Assembly (NCBI RefSeq): GCF_014322795.1
Contig: NZ_JAASTT010000002.1
Span: 1 to 64,000 of the forward strand
Length of the DNA stretch: 64,000 bases
Reading direction: 5' to 3'
From: Paenilisteria portnoyi
GTDB taxonomy: Bacteria > Bacillota > Bacilli > Lactobacillales > Listeriaceae
Positions 34,895-48,391 of the stretch are shown piece by piece. The notes below the pieces were generated by a model. It did no database searches. It was not told where the DNA came from and saw only the letters and a program-made list of their open reading frames with translations. Within the stretch, counting starts at the first letter, position 1. Every line of letters starts with the position of its first letter. Made by a program: the position numbers and the translations under genes.

Positions 34895-35518
34895 AATTTC
34901 CCCACTTCTCGGGGTCTTTATTCCACTCTTTCAACGTTGCCATGTCGCCTTCTGATACGTAACCTTCATCCAGCGCGACTTCAAGCAGCGTTTCATAATT
35001 CGTAAGTGCTGCAACTTCCACGTTTGCTGCGCCAAGCAATGTTTTTCCTTTTTCTAATCCGTATGTAAAAATAGCGGCGATTCCCAAGACTTCGCATCCG
35101 GCTTCGCGCAAGGCTTCTACGGCTGTAATCGAACTTCCACCAGTCGAAATCAAGTCTTCAATCACGACTACTTTTTGGCCTTTCGCGATTGGTCCTTCGA
35201 TTTGGTTGCCTTTGCCGTGTTCTTTCGCTTTGGAACGGACGTAAACCATTGGCAGGTCTAGGATATCACTTGCCCATGCGGCGTGCGGGATGCCTGCTGT
35301 TGCGGTTCCTGCTAGTACTTCCACATCAGGAAATGCGGTTTTGATTTTTTCTGCAAGTGCTGCCGCGATGAATTGACGGGTTTTTGGGAATCCTAATGTT
35401 AGGCGATTATCGCAGTAGATTGGTGATTTGATGCCGGATGCCCATGTGAATGGATCGTTTGGTTGAAGGAATACGGCTTTGATTTTTAGTAATTGCTCGG
35501 CAACTTGTTTTTCGGTTG

Positions 35519-35522
<4 letters not shown>
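34893..35522 (-). CDS. pyrE: Orotate phosphoribosyltransferase
   Basis: 209-aa type I phosphoribosyltransferase that makes OMP from orotate and PRPP. The PRPP loop [14 protein letters not shown] and the flexible loop [11 protein letters not shown] are present. AAAGGAG sits 8 bases before the ATG at 35522; a GTG three codons upstream lies against that site and is rejected. The ATG overlaps the pyrF stop. Last gene of the pyrimidine operon. Confidence 0.96.
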
Positions 35523-37895
<2,373 letters not shown>

Positions 37896-37913
37896 GTTCT
37901 CCACCCCGTTCTC

Positions 37914-40900
37914 TTAAACTGTTTCGATCACTCGAGCAGGTTGCATAGCTTCCATTTCAAACGACCGTGATTCGAGCACCCGCAAAATTGCTTCTGCTGT
38001 GTCTAGCGATGTACAAACTGGCACACCATTTTCGACTGATTCCCGACGAATTTGGAAACCGTCACGCTCTGGTTGTTTTCCAGTTGTTAATGTATTTACA
38101 ACAAGCGTCACCTGTCCGTTGCGAATGTAATCAATCAATGTTTCTTGATTTTCGCCGATTTTCTTCACTTTGGAAACTGGAATGCCCTGCTCTTCTAAAA
38201 CAAGCGCCGTTCCAGCTGTCGCCATAATTGTGAAGCCGATATTTTTAAAGCGTTGCGCCAGTGCCGTCGCCTCTGCCTTATCACGATCCGCGACCGTCAA
38301 TAACACCGTTCCGTAATCAAGCATTTTCACGCCACTTGCCACAAAACCTTTGTACAGCGCCTTTTCAAGCGTACGATCTTTCCCCATGACTTCTCCAGTT
38401 GACTTCATTTCAGGGCCAAGCGAGGTGTCGACGCTACGCAATTTCGCAAACGAGAACACCGGCACTTTAACAAAAATCTCTTGTTTCTCTGGCGCCAAAC
38501 CTTCTTTATAGCCAAGTTCCAACAACGTTTTTCCTAAAATGACTTTCGTCGCCACATTCGCCATCGGGATGTCGGTAATTTTGCTCAAGAAAGGTGCAGT
38601 ACGGCTTGATCTCGGATTGACTTCAATCACGAAAACCTCTTCATCCGCCACAACGTATTGGATGTTCAGCATGCCGATGATCTTCAGGCCTTTCGCAAGT
38701 CGCGTCGTGTAGTCAACGATCAAATCCTTGACATGTTGCGACAAACTTTGCGCAGGATAAACCGCAATCGAGTCACCAGAATGGACGCCCGCACGTTCGA
38801 TATGTTCCATAATACCTGGAATCACAACGTTCACACCGTCACTAATCGCATCCACTTCCACTTCCTGCCCTTGGACGTAACGATCGACAAGCACCGGGTG
38901 TTTCGGATTCACTTTGACCGCGTTGTTCATGTAATAACGCAGCGCTTCTTCCGATTCCACGATTTCCATGGCACGACCGCCGAGCACGTAAGAAGGGCGC
39001 ACCAAGACTGGGTAGCCAATATTCGTTGCAACTGCAATCGCCTCATCAATCGATGTCGCTGTTTTTCCAGCAGGTTGCGGAATGCCAAGTTCCACGAGCG
39101 CCTTCTCAAACTTATCACGATTTTCCGCACGATCGATGTCCTCAAGCGATGTTCCAAGGATTTTCACGCCGCGTTCTGCCAAACCATCTGCCAAATTGAT
39201 CGCCGTTTGACCACCGAACTGTACCACAACGCCTAGCGGTTTTTCCAGTTCAATCACATGCATCACATCTTCCAGCGTCAGCGGTTCAAAGTACAACTTG
39301 TCGGAAATACTGAAATCCGTCGATACTGTTTCCGGATTATTGTTGATGATAATTGCTTCATATCCCGCTTGCTGAATCGCCCAAACCGAATGCACCGTCG
39401 CGTAATCAAACTCAACGCCTTGTCCAATCCGAATCGGCCCAGAACCAAGCACAATCACGCTTTCCTTCTCTGTGCGAATCGATTCATTCTCATCCTCGTA
39501 GCTACTGTAGAAGTATGGCGTTGTCGACTCAAATTCGGCCGCACACGTATCTACCATTTTGTAAACCGGAATAATTCCCGCTTCTTTACGAATATCGTAC
39601 ACTTCAAAAGTCGTCATATCCCAAAGTTTCGCGATGGCTCCGTCACTGAAACCGTTCCGCTTCGCCGCGCGTAATACTTCCAAATCCCCAACATTCGCCG
39701 CGATTTCCGACTCTTGTTTGATAATTTTCTCCAATTTATACAAGAAGAACAAGTCGATCTTCGTTTTCGCGTGCAGATCCTCAATCGTCCAGCCTTTACG
39801 GAGCGCCGCGGCTAAGAAGAATAACCGATCATCTTCAGGGAAGCAAATTTTACGTTCCAATTCTTCCAAACTCGCATTCTCCGCCTCGTCCAAATACAGA
39901 TGCGTCGTCCCAATCTCAAGCGACCGAACCGCCTTCAAAAGTGACTCCTCCAAATTCCGACCAATCGCCATGACCTCGCCAGTCGCCTTCATTTGCGTAC
40001 CTAAACGACGATCCGCTTTTTCAAATTTATCAAAAGCAAAGCGTGGAATTTTCGATACAACATAGTCAAGCGCTGGTTCAAAATGCGCATACGTTGTTCC
40101 CGTTACAGGATTCTTCATCTCATCTAGCGTCAAGCCCACCGCAATTTTCGCAGCGAGTTTCGCAATCGGATAACCCGTTGCCTTCGATGCTAGCGCCGAC
40201 GAACGACTCACACGCGGATTTACTTCAATCACGAAATACTCGTAACTATCCGGATCAATCGCGAGCTGCACGTTACAGCCACCCTCGATTTCAAGCGCGC
40301 GGATAATTTTCAGCGACACATCACGAAGCATTTGATATTCGCGATCCGACAGCGTCTGACTTGGCGCCACAACGATTGAATCCCCCGTATGAATCCCGAC
40401 TGGATCGATGTTTTCCATATTACACACGACCATCGCGTTATCATTCGCATCGCGCATCACTTCATATTCGACCTCTTTAAAACCAGCGATACTGCGCTCT
40501 AGCAAACATTGCGTCACCGGGCTCAGCTTCAAACCACTCGCCACAATCTCCGCCAAATCCGCGTCATTCAAGCAAATCCCGCCACCAGAACCACCGAGCG
40601 TATAAGCCGGGCGAACAATCACCGGGTAACCAATTTTTGCAACAAAGTTCTTCGCTTCTTCCAAGCTATGGATAATGTCACTTTCAGGAACCGGCTCCCC
40701 AAGCTCATGCATCAAATCACGAAACGCCTCGCGATCCTCCGCCTTCTTAATCGCGACCAAATCCGTTCCCAGAACTTCCACACCGCACTCTTCCAAAATA
40801 CCCGCTTCGGCAAGCTCCATCGCCATATTCAGGCCAGTCTGACCACCAAGCGTCGGCAAAATTGCATCCGGGCGTTCCTTCCGAATAATCCGCGATACGA

Positions 40901-41117
40901 AATCGAGCGTAATCGGCTCAATATAAACCTTGTCCGCCATCTCTACATCCGTCATAATCGTAGCTGGATTCGAGTTCACAAGCACCACCCGGTACCCTTC
41001 CTCTTTCAAACTCAGACACGCTTGCGTCCCCGCATAGTCAAACTCCGCTGCTTGTCCGATAACAATAGGACCAGAACCAATTACTAAAATAGTTTGAATA
41101 TCCTCACGTTTAGGCAT
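37914..41117 (-). CDS. carB: Carbamoyl-phosphate synthase large subunit
   Basis: 1067-aa subunit made of two homologous ATP-grasp halves and a C-terminal MGS-like allosteric domain. Each half has the GSGPI-IGQ motif and an EVNPR motif ([17 protein letters not shown] and [13 protein letters not shown]). It forms carbamoyl phosphate from bicarbonate, ATP and ammonia supplied by CarA. It overlaps carA by 8 bases. Confidence 0.97.
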   Translation of the reverse strand: MPKREDIQTILVIGSGPIVIGQAAEFDYAGTQACLSLKEEGYRVVLVNSNPATIMTDVEMADKVYIEPITLDFVSRIIRKERPDAILPTLGGQTGLNMAMELAEAGILEECGVEVLGTDLVAIKKAEDREAFRDLMHELGEPVPESDIIHSLEEAKNFVAKIGYPVIVRPAYTLGGSGGGICLNDADLAEIVASGLKLSPVTQCLLERSIAGFKEVEYEVMRDANDNAMVVCNMENIDPVGIHTGDSIVVAPSQTLSDREYQMLRDVSLKIIRALEIEGGCNVQLAIDPDSYEYFVIEVNPRVSRSSALASKATGYPIAKLAAKIAVGLTLDEMKNPVTGTTYAHFEPALDYVVSKIPRFAFDKFEKADRRLGTQMKATGEVMAIGRNLEESLLKAVRSLEIGTTHLYLDEAENASLEELERKICFPEDDRLFFLAAALRKGWTIEDLHAKTKIDLFFLYKLEKIIKQESEIAANVGDLEVLRAAKRNGFSDGAIAKLWDMTTFEVYDIRKEAGIIPVYKMVDTCAAEFESTTPYFYSSYEDENESIRTEKESVIVLGSGPIRIGQGVEFDYATVHSVWAIQQAGYEAIIINNNPETVSTDFSISDKLYFEPLTLEDVMHVIELEKPLGVVVQFGGQTAINLADGLAERGVKILGTSLEDIDRAENRDKFEKALVELGIPQPAGKTATSIDEAIAVATNIGYPVLVRPSYVLGGRAMEIVESEEALRYYMNNAVKVNPKHPVLVDRYVQGQEVEVDAISDGVNVVIPGIMEHIERAGVHSGDSIAVYPAQSLSQHVKDLIVDYTTRLAKGLKIIGMLNIQYVVADEEVFVIEVNPRSSRTAPFLSKITDIPMANVATKVILGKTLLELGYKEGLAPEKQEIFVKVPVFSFAKLRSVDTSLGPEMKSTGEVMGKDRTLEKALYKGFVASGVKMLDYGTVLLTVADRDKAEATALAQRFKNIGFTIMATAGTALVLEEQGIPVSKVKKIGENQETLIDYIRNGQVTLVVNTLTTGKQPERDGFQIRRESVENGVPVCTSLDTAEAILRVLESRSFEMEAMQPARVIETV

Positions 41118-42198
41118 TTTGTTCCGCTCCCTCCTTCTCCATCATTGCTATAAATTGGTCAAACAAATAATTCACGTCACTCGGTCCAGGATTCGCTTCT
41201 GGATGATACTGTACCGTATAAGCAGGAAACTCCTTGTGCGCCAATCCTTCTACCGTTCCATCATTCAATTCAACATGCGTCGCCACGATGTCTTTCCCAG
41301 TTAGCGAATCAGCATCCACCGCATAGCCATGATTTTGCGCCGTAAAATCAACGCGTCCCGTCGCCAGCTCCTTCACAGGATGGTTCGCCCCGCGATGTCC
41401 GAATTTCAGCTTAAACGTATCCGCCTCATTTGCTAAAGCGAAAAGCTGATGTCCTAGGCAAATCCCGAACAACGGCACCTTCCCTTGCAACCCGCGAATC
41501 ATCGTGATCGCTTCCGGCACATCTTTCGGATCTCCCGGTCCATTCGACAGCATCACGCCATCTGGATGCATCGCTAGAATCTCTTCAGCCGTCGTATTAT
41601 AAGGCACGACTGTAATATCGCAATCACGTCTGTTCAACTCGCGCATAATGCTACTTTTCACACCATAATCCACCAGCACAACCCGCTTGCCTTCTCCCGG
41701 ATTCGTAAATGCCTTCGAACAAGAAACTTCACGCACTTGGTCCACTGGTAAGCGCACCGAACGCAGATGATGCAATAAATCTTCCCGATTCGCCTTTTCC
41801 GGAGCCAAAATCCCTTTTAGCGTTCCTTCCTTGCGAATAATTTTCGTCAATTTCCGCGTATCAATTCCCGCAATCCCAGGAATATCTTTTTCCTTCAAAA
41901 ACTGATCCAGCGTCAATTGGTTGCGCCAGTTCGAAGCAAATTCTGCCGCCTCACGCACCACCACGCCTTTCACAGCTGGGTGAATTGATTCAAAGTCGTC
42001 ACGATTCACGCCATAATTCCCAACGAGCGGATATGTAAACGTGATGATTTGCCCGTAATAACTCGGATCCGTAATCGTCTCCTGATATCCCGTCATGCCC
42101 GTATTAAAAACAACTTCCCCAATCGTTTCGCGGTCACTGCCAATTGCCTCACCGATAAAAAAGTTCCCATCTTCCAACATCAAAATCCGTTTTGCCAT
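41110..42198 (-). CDS. carA: Carbamoyl-phosphate synthase small subunit
   Basis: 362-aa glutamine amidotransferase subunit. N-terminal CarA domain with [16 protein letters not shown]-terminal class I amidotransferase with nucleophile Cys in FGICLGHQL and His/Glu in YHPEANPGP. It lies directly after pyrC, 3 bp apart. Confidence 0.97.
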   Translation of the reverse strand: MAKRILMLEDGNFFIGEAIGSDRETIGEVVFNTGMTGYQETITDPSYYGQIITFTYPLVGNYGVNRDDFESIHPAVKGVVVREAAEFASNWRNQLTLDQFLKEKDIPGIAGIDTRKLTKIIRKEGTLKGILAPEKANREDLLHHLRSVRLPVDQVREVSCSKAFTNPGEGKRVVLVDYGVKSSIMRELNRRDCDITVVPYNTTAEEILAMHPDGVMLSNGPGDPKDVPEAITMIRGLQGKVPLFGICLGHQLFALANEADTFKLKFGHRGANHPVKELATGRVDFTAQNHGYAVDADSLTGKDIVATHVELNDGTVEGLAHKEFPAYTVQYHPEANPGPSDVNYLFDQFIAMMEKEGAEQNA

Positions 42199-42201
42199 GC
42201 G

Positions 42202-43479
42202 TTATTCCACCCCTTCTTCAAAAACAAGTGCGCCTTCTGCAAACGTCGCGACTGGCCAACCAACACAATTCCAACCAGTAAACGGTGTATTTCTACCTTT
42301 TGATGCAAAATTTTCCGGATCAATCTTGGCTTCTTTTTCCAAATCAATGACCGTCACATCCGCGATACCGCCGATTTCAAGTACACCATACGGAAGATTA
42401 AAACACTCCGCAGGTTTCACAGTCATCCAATCGATCAATTGTTTCAGCGTCCACTCACCCGTTTTCACAAAATGCGTATAAAGTAGCGGGAAAGCCGTCT
42501 CCAAGCCAACGATTCCAAACATCGCTTTTTCCATTGGCACGTTCTTTTCCTCCGCTGAATGTGGCGCATGATCCGTCGCGATAAAATCAATCGTCCCATC
42601 AAGCAACCCTTCCAAAAGCGCCGCATGATCCTCTTTCGCACGAAGCGGTGGGTTCATTTTCCAATTCCCGATATTACCCGGAATATCCGTCTCATTCAGA
42701 ATCAAGTGATGCGGTGAAACCTCCGCTGTTACCCGAATCCCAGCCCGTTTCGCATCACGAACCGCACGAACCGATTCCTTCGTCGAAATGTGGCAAACGT
42801 GATAATGACAGTTCGCCGCCTCAGCTAACAACACATCGCGTGCAATTTGAACCGACTCCGCAATATTCGGAATCCCTGCCAGACCTTGCTCTGCCGCAAA
42901 AATCCCGTCATGCACGACCCCGCCATACACAAGCGAATTATCCTCACAATGCGCCACAATCGCCATGTCCAGCGCCGCAGCTTCCTTCATCGCCTCATAC
43001 ATCATGCCCGCCGTCTGCACACCAACACCATCATCCGTGAACGCGAACGCACCAGCCGCCTTCAGAGCCGCAAAGTCCACCAACTCGTCACCCTTCAAAC
43101 TCGACGTAATCGAAGCGTATGGCAACACGCGAACCGCCGCTGTTTCCTTAATCCGATCCACAACCTGCGTCATCACTTCCGCCGTATCCGGCACCGGTTT
43201 CGTATTCGGCATCGCACAAACCGTCGTGTACCCACCACGAGCCGCAGCAGCCGTCCCAGTCGCAATCGTCTCCTTGTGTTCCCCGCCTGGTTCCCGCAAA
43301 TGCACGTGCACATCCACAAGCCCCGGTACAATCAATTTTCCAGCCACATCAATCACTTTTGCGTTCTCGTTTTCAATCCCGTCACCAATCGCCGTCACGC
43401 GACCGTCCTCAATCGCCACGTCCTTCACAACCAAATCCCCAGTTTCCGTCAACACTTTTCCATTTTTCAATACGTACAT
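42202..43479 (-). CDS. pyrC: Dihydroorotase
   Basis: 425-aa zinc metalloenzyme of the amidohydrolase superfamily that cyclises carbamoyl aspartate. The metal site [16 protein letters not shown], the later VAHCEDN and CHIS histidines and ATDHAPH aspartate are intact. It overlaps pyrB by 13 bases. Confidence 0.96.
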   Translation of the reverse strand: MYVLKNGKVLTETGDLVVKDVAIEDGRVTAIGDGIENENAKVIDVAGKLIVPGLVDVHVHLREPGGEHKETIATGTAAAARGGYTTVCAMPNTKPVPDTAEVMTQVVDRIKETAAVRVLPYASITSSLKGDELVDFAALKAAGAFAFTDDGVGVQTAGMMYEAMKEAAALDMAIVAHCEDNSLVYGGVVHDGIFAAEQGLAGIPNIAESVQIARDVLLAEAANCHYHVCHISTKESVRAVRDAKRAGIRVTAEVSPHHLILNETDIPGNIGNWKMNPPLRAKEDHAALLEGLLDGTIDFIATDHAPHSAEEKNVPMEKAMFGIVGLETAFPLLYTHFVKTGEWTLKQLIDWMTVKPAECFNLPYGVLEIGGIADVTVIDLEKEAKIDPENFASKGRNTPFTGWNCVGWPVATFAEGALVFEEGVE

Positions 43480-44378
43480 GTCGTCACCCTCGTTTCTTTA
43501 TCTTGGCAAACTGCCTCTAAAATAGCCATCCGAATATATACACCGTTCGTCATCTGTTCCACAATTCGCGATTTCTCGCATTCCACCAAACTATCCGCAA
43601 TCTCCACATCCCGATTCACAGGACTTGGATGCATGATAATCGCGCGCTCCTTCATCAATGCCGCCCGCGCTTCCGTCAAGCCGTACTTCTCGTGATAATC
43701 CGATTTCGTAAAACTAAGCAACCCGTCATGACGCTCCTCCTGCACACGCAAAAGCATAATCACATCCATCTGCTCCACCAAATCATCCATCGGCATATAC
43801 GTCCCAAGCTCCGAACAGCTCTCACGCATCCACTCCGGCGGCCCTGCGAAAAATACCTCCGCACCAAGACGTTTCAGCGCCTGCATGTTCGAATTCGCCA
43901 CCCGACTATGCACGATATCCCCCACAATCGCGACCTTCAAGCCCTTAAAACCGCCAAACTCTTCCTTGATTGTGAACAAGTCCAAAAGCGACTGACTCGG
44001 ATGTTGCCCACAGCCATCGCCCCCGTTCACAACCGCAATCCCCAACTTGCGAAGTGGCTCATAATACTCCTCATCCGAATGCCTGATAACCGCCACATCC
44101 ACACCGATTGCCTGCATCGTCAGCGCCGTATCGTATAACGTTTCCCCTTTGGTCACGCTCGATTTAGAAGGATCGAACGAAAGAACATCGATGCCAAGCT
44201 TCTTCTCAGCCATTTCAAAACTATTATGCGTTCGCGTGCTTGCCTCAAAAAACATATTCACCGCATACATTTGCTTTTTCGGAGTCCAAATTTCTCCTTG
44301 CTTGAAACGCCCAGCTTGGTCTAATAACTCACCAATTTCCGCTACAGAAAGCTCTTCCATCGACACTAAATCCTTCAT
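43467..44378 (-). CDS. pyrB: Aspartate carbamoyltransferase
   Basis: 303-aa catalytic chain; carbamoyl-phosphate binding [12 protein letters not shown], the aspartate loop region and [10 protein letters not shown] are present. No regulatory PyrI is nearby, as in other Firmicutes. The ATG at 44378 has AAAGGTGG 8 bases upstream; an earlier GTG overlaps that site. Confidence 0.96.
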   Translation of the reverse strand: MKDLVSMEELSVAEIGELLDQAGRFKQGEIWTPKKQMYAVNMFFEASTRTHNSFEMAEKKLGIDVLSFDPSKSSVTKGETLYDTALTMQAIGVDVAVIRHSDEEYYEPLRKLGIAVVNGGDGCGQHPSQSLLDLFTIKEEFGGFKGLKVAIVGDIVHSRVANSNMQALKRLGAEVFFAGPPEWMRESCSELGTYMPMDDLVEQMDVIMLLRVQEERHDGLLSFTKSDYHEKYGLTEARAALMKERAIIMHPSPVNRDVEIADSLVECEKSRIVEQMTNGVYIRMAILEAVCQDKETRVTTCTY

Positions 44379-44420
44379 TCGAACCGCCACCTTTTCTAAA
44401 AATTAGATACTATTTATAGG

Positions 44421-44456
44421 AAAACCTCTAAAAAATTGCGCTTTTTCAGAGGTTTT
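44421..44456 (-). terminator. Hairpin between pyrP and pyrB
   Basis: AAAACCTCT and AGAGGTTTT arms enclose an A/T-rich stem. It lies where Bacillus has a third PyrR attenuator, but no PyrR-binding CAGAGAGGCT is seen and the T-run is short. It may reduce read-through into pyrB. Confidence 0.5.
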
Positions 44457-44467
44457 CTTAGATGTTA

Positions 44468-45763
44468 TTATTTTGCAGTATGTTTTTCAGGTATAACAAG
44501 GTTTAAAATAATCCCAATTAACGCCGCCATCGCCATTCCTGAAAGTTGGAACGAACCAATGTTTATCATCAAACCACCGATTCCGACAACCAAGACAACC
44601 GACGCGATAATCATATTGCGATTCACGCTAAGGTCCACGCGACTCTCAACCATCATCCGCAAACCACTCGTTGCGATAACTCCGAACAAGAGTAAGGAAA
44701 TCCCGCCAAGCACCGCAGTTGGTACCGATGTAATCACCGCATTCACGTATCCGATGAAACCGAACGCGATGGCAAACACCGCAGCCCCTCCGATAACGAA
44801 CACACTATACACTTTCGTAATCGCCAGCACCCCGATGTTCTCACCGTAAGTCGTCACAGGCGGTCCACCAATGAGCGAAGCAATGATCGACGCCGTCCCA
44901 TCCGCCGCAAGCGAACGATGCAAACCCGGATCTTTAAAAAAGTTACGATTCGTAATTCTATTCAAAAGCAACTGATGCCCCATATGCTCCGCCATCGTGA
45001 CAAAAGCAAGCGGCGCCATCGAAAGCACAACCGTCAGCGTCACCACTGGATCCATATTCACAAACGGAATCGTGAAGTCCGGCACTTGGAACAAGCTCGC
45101 ATTTTGAATCAATGTATAGTCAACGAGCCCAAACGCCATACTCACTAAGTAGCCAATGACAAAGCCGCATAGTATCGGAATAAGTCCGAAGAATCCTTTG
45201 AAAAACATCATCGCGATAATCGTCACAACTAAGGTAATCAGCGCTACTAGCAAAATTTTGTAATCATACTCGCCACCATTATTCGTCCCCATCGCCATCG
45301 CCGCAGCGCTTGGTGCAAGTGACAAACCGATAACCATAATCACCGGCCCAACCACGATCGGCGGTAACACGCGTTGAATCCATTCGATTCCCACGTAATA
45401 AACAATCAGCGCCACAATCGCGTACACAACCCCGACCGAGAACGTCCCGACCATAACCGCCCCAGGCCCCCCGCCAGATTTTGCGGTGAGTAGCATCGTT
45501 ATCGGCGCTATAAACGCAAACGATGAACCTAAGTAAGCCGGAATTTTACCTCGCGTTATAATTAAGTAAGCAAGCGTTCCAAGCCCACTCGATATCAGTG
45601 CCACACTTGGATTCAAATGCGTCACAGTTGGCACAAAGATCGTCGAGCCGAACATCGTGAACAGATGCTGAATGCTAAGCACAATCCATTTATTCCAAGC
45701 CGGTTTCTCGTGAATATCCAGTACCGGTTTTACGTAATTTTCAGGTGTCGTTTCTTCTGTCAT
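44468..45763 (-). CDS. pyrP: Uracil permease
   Basis: 431-aa NCS2-family uracil transporter with about 12-14 membrane helices. Family motifs include SSFAFIAPI near helix 3, GPVIMVIGLSLAP, and SLIGGPPVTTYGENIG. The start at 45763 (MTEETTPENY) has AGAGGGAG just upstream; the longer frame runs into the attenuator. Controlled by the PyrR attenuator at 45776-45895. Confidence 0.95.
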   Translation of the reverse strand: MTEETTPENYVKPVLDIHEKPAWNKWIVLSIQHLFTMFGSTIFVPTVTHLNPSVALISSGLGTLAYLIITRGKIPAYLGSSFAFIAPITMLLTAKSGGGPGAVMVGTFSVGVVYAIVALIVYYVGIEWIQRVLPPIVVGPVIMVIGLSLAPSAAAMAMGTNNGGEYDYKILLVALITLVVTIIAMMFFKGFFGLIPILCGFVIGYLVSMAFGLVDYTLIQNASLFQVPDFTIPFVNMDPVVTLTVVLSMAPLAFVTMAEHMGHQLLLNRITNRNFFKDPGLHRSLAADGTASIIASLIGGPPVTTYGENIGVLAITKVYSVFVIGGAAVFAIAFGFIGYVNAVITSVPTAVLGGISLLLFGVIATSGLRMMVESRVDLSVNRNMIIASVVLVVGIGGLMINIGSFQLSGMAMAALIGIILNLVIPEKHTAK

Positions 45764-45775
45764 TATTCTCCCTCT

Positions 45776-45895
45776 TTCCGACTCTAAGTCATAAAAAATA
45801 CCCCTTGCCAAATTGCGACAAAGAGCAGCTATGTACCGGATTATAGGCTAGACCTATTTCCCGTTCATCACCCTTTATCAGCCTCTCTGGACTGT
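45776..45895 (-). promoter_or_regulatory. PyrR attenuator before pyrP
   Basis: On the minus strand, CAGTCCAGAGAGGCTGA is the PyrR-binding anti-antiterminator. A GC stem (CTCTTTGTC with GGCAAGGGG) then ends in TATTTTTTA as terminator. With UMP, PyrR binding favours termination before pyrP. Confidence 0.85.
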
Positions 45896-45912
45896 TTTAA
45901 AAAAGCGTTCTT

Positions 45913-46035
45913 CCAGCGTATCGACAAACACTCAGCTCCGTCGTTAAAGTCTGCGCGCCGTTGCTCACATACCCAAGTATGCTCCGCGCCAGTGCTCAAC
46001 TTTGCCTAGGATCTAAGCATTTGTCGACACGCTGG
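45913..46035. repeat. Large imperfect palindrome between pyrR and pyrP leader
   Basis: CCAGCGTATCGACAAA at 45913-45928 pairs with TTTGTCGACACGCTGG at 46020-46035 (one mismatch). A smaller hairpin CATAC-CCAA-GTATG lies at the centre. The sequence is GC-rich and non-coding. It is unlike the attenuators and would fold as a branched structure in the pyr transcript. It resembles a dispersed repeat but has no second copy in the window. Confidence 0.5.
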
Positions 46036-46085
46036 GGTTCGGCGAATAGTCTACGAAAACTGGTTTTTCAACATTCTGGATTATC

Positions 46086-46646
<561 letters not shown>

Positions 46647-46653
46647 TCAATTA

Positions 46654-46775
46654 GACAAAATAAAAACCCTCTGCCAAGAGCGCGGCAAAGGGTATACGTA
46701 CAGAATCCAATTGGGTATAGAAACACCCAACTCACGTTACCTTCTTAGCCTCTCTGGACTATGTTAAAGGACTGT
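46654..46775 (-). promoter_or_regulatory. PyrR attenuator before pyrR
   Basis: Minus strand: AGTCCAGAGAGGCTAAG is the PyrR-binding loop. The terminator stem ACCCTTTGCC / GGCAGAGGGT then runs into TTTTATTTTG. Confidence 0.87.
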
Positions 46776-46790
46776 TATTTAACTAGGTTT

Positions 46791-46819
46791 AGTTTATCGT
46801 AGTATCAGGGGTTTGTCAA
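46791..46819 (-). promoter_or_regulatory. pyr operon promoter
   Basis: TTGACA and TAAACT separated by 17 bp on the minus strand, just before the PyrR leader. Confidence 0.75.
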
Positions 46820-46921
46820 CTAGTTTTATCGAACACCGTAAAAAGTTCATATCAGGGGTTGAAACACTGTAAAATTAATTAAAATACGACTTTGGAAATA
46901 AGCCCCTTTTCTATTAATTCC

Positions 46922-46930
46922 TATGCTATA
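46922..46930 (+). promoter_or_regulatory. Extended -10 promoter into element 3
   Basis: ATGCTATAAT gives an extended -10 (TGCTATAAT) on the plus strand, about 40 bp before hairpin H1 of element 3. It implies that the element is transcribed rightward. Confidence 0.45.
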
Positions 46931-46964
46931 ATAGGCGCACGGAAGTCTTTAGGGCGGATAAACG

Positions 46965-47300
46965 TTGTTGTGGGTCTTAGGAAATGTATTGTATTTCCTT
47001 AGAGCCTCAATATGAGTGCGAGCAAAGAGAGCATTCGTTCATTCTTAGCAAACTATTTCTCTTAATCTCGAACAAGACTGTTCTGCTTAGGCGTTGTCGT
47101 ATGACAGTATCGGAAACATTGGCACTTCTTGCTTTGCTTTTCACGGGTGGACTTTTTCTACTCGCACTATTGATCCAGCTCCACACGCCAGACTCTCGAA
47201 AATTTCGTGACCTCCGCAAAAACCAAAGGAAGGTTTTCACTGCGCCCCCTAACAATTTCTTTCGAGCCTAACGGGCGTGTTCCACTTTTCAATCAGACAT
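46965..47300 (+). repeat. Structured repeat element 3
   Basis: Third member of the H1/H2 family. H1 at 46972-47006 is 35 nt, as in the other copies, followed by the shared CCTCAATATG. H2 at 47218-47238 has arms AAAAACC and GGTTTTC and again a 7-nt loop. Between them lies the small ORF at 47101. It ends in sequence resembling the 3' ends at 425-447 and 56740-56762. Confidence 0.65.
47101..47271 (+). CDS. Putative holin-like (type I) toxin
   Basis: 56-aa peptide: MTVSETLALLALLF opens a single hydrophobic helix (to about residue 27), then a basic tail SRKFRDLRKNQRK. The MTV-E-L pattern with one helix and a charged end matches small holin-like/TxpA-type toxins of type I toxin-antitoxin systems. 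The ribosome binding site is weak (TTAGGCG). It lies inside a structured repeat; corresponding parts of the copies at 1-447 and 56400-56760 carry no intact ORF. The antitoxin RNA would be on the minus strand, not demonstrated. Confidence 0.45.
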   Translation: MTVSETLALLALLFTGGLFLLALLIQLHTPDSRKFRDLRKNQRKVFTAPPNNFFRA

Positions 47301-47324
47301 TTTTCTTGCATTTATTTGGGCAAA

Positions 47325-47435
47325 AAAAATAATCCCCCTAGGCCTACGAACTTAGTGGATTATTTCTCATCACGAAACGTTGTCCGCCTTAAAGCGGATT
47401 CCGTACCGCTAGTCGAAATCTGGACTAGCGGTTCT
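47325..47435 (-). ncRNA. Candidate small structured RNA downstream of rluD
   Basis: Read on the minus strand: hairpin ACCGCTAGTC/GACTAGCGGT (47405-47432), a second small hairpin with CCGC/GCGG, and then AAATAATCC/GGATTATTT followed by eight T. Three compact hairpins ending in a terminator suit either the 3' end of the rluD transcript or an independent sRNA. The first hairpin is also followed by T-rich sequence on the plus strand, so it could end element 3 RNA. Confidence 0.45.
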
Positions 47436-47488
47436 TTTTATTTCCTTTACTATACCACATTTCTCAAAAAATGTGTACCTCAACAACT

Positions 47489-48391
47489 TCATTCTTTCAA
47501 AGACTCTAATGCTTCCTGAAAAATCGCAGGTAATGGCGCCTCAAATTTCATTCTCTCTTGTGTTGTAGGATGCGTAAATCCAAGCTCAGCCGCGTGCAAA
47601 AATTGCCCCTCACCTTTAATTGTATTCTTCAAACCATATTTTGGATCTCCCGCAAGTGGATGCCCAATATACTTCAAATGTACACGAATTTGGTGCGTAC
47701 GCCCAGTTTCTAAACGACACTTGATCAGCGTATATCCTTTAAATCGTTCCAACACTTCAAAATGCGTCCGCGACTCTTTCCCATCATTCACAACGCCCAT
47801 TTTTTGACGATCTTCTTTAGAACGGCCAATCGGAGCGTCAATGGTTCCTTTTTGATGCTTAATCACGCCATGTACAAGCGCAATATATTCACGATCACTT
47901 GTTTTATCGTAGAGCTGCTCCGCCAATGATTCATGTGCTTTATCATTTTTAGCAACCATCAAGAGACCAGATGTATCTTTATCAATACGGTGCACGATGC
48001 CCGGACGAATTTTGCCGTTAATACCTGAAAGATCGTCACAATGAAATAACAAGGCGTTCACAAGCGTACCAGACGTGTGGCCTGCTGATGGATGAACGAC
48101 CATACCTTGCGCTTTATTCACGACAAGTACATCGGCATCTTCATAATAAATATCAAGTGGAATATCCTCCGCAACAATATCTAGTTCTTCTGGTTCGCGA
48201 ACGATATACGTGATTTCATCGCCCGTTTTACATTTGTAGTTGGCTTTCGTTTTCTCGCCGTTAACTAGGATAGCCTCGTCTTTTAGCAAGGTTTGGATGC
48301 CAGAACGAGTCATCCCAAGCAATTCTGCGAGACCTTTGTCCAAGCGTTCGTGATTTAGTTTCTCCGGAATAATTACGGTATTTTGCGTCAT
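47489..48391 (-). CDS. rluD: RluD-family 23S rRNA pseudouridine synthase
   Basis: 300-aa enzyme: N-terminal S4 RNA-binding domain (LNHERLDKGLAELLG, then LKDEAILVNG) and a catalytic domain with the active Asp in IVHRIDKDTSGLLMVAK. The C-terminal GRTHQIRVHLKYIGHPLAGD is typical. Overlaps the lspA stop by 4 bases, in the usual Listeria order. Confidence 0.93.
   Translation of the reverse strand: MTQNTVIIPEKLNHERLDKGLAELLGMTRSGIQTLLKDEAILVNGEKTKANYKCKTGDEITYIVREPEELDIVAEDIPLDIYYEDADVLVVNKAQGMVVHPSAGHTSGTLVNALLFHCDDLSGINGKIRPGIVHRIDKDTSGLLMVAKNDKAHESLAEQLYDKTSDREYIALVHGVIKHQKGTIDAPIGRSKEDRQKMGVVNDGKESRTHFEVLERFKGYTLIKCRLETGRTHQIRVHLKYIGHPLAGDPKYGLKNTIKGEGQFLHAAELGFTHPTTQERMKFEAPLPAIFQEALESLKE

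Noticed and set aside
42847-43695. 282-codon plus-strand ORF
   Set aside because: Antisense to pyrC and pyrB; low-complexity basic translation.
44421-44456. Third PyrR attenuator before pyrB
   Set aside because: Only a hairpin is present; the PyrR-binding CAGAGAGGCT sequence found in the other two leaders is missing.
46984-47100. Longer version of the small toxin ORF starting at 46984
   Set aside because: This part covers hairpin H1 and the conserved CCTCAATATG, and has no toxin-like character; the ATG at 47101 fits the family start.
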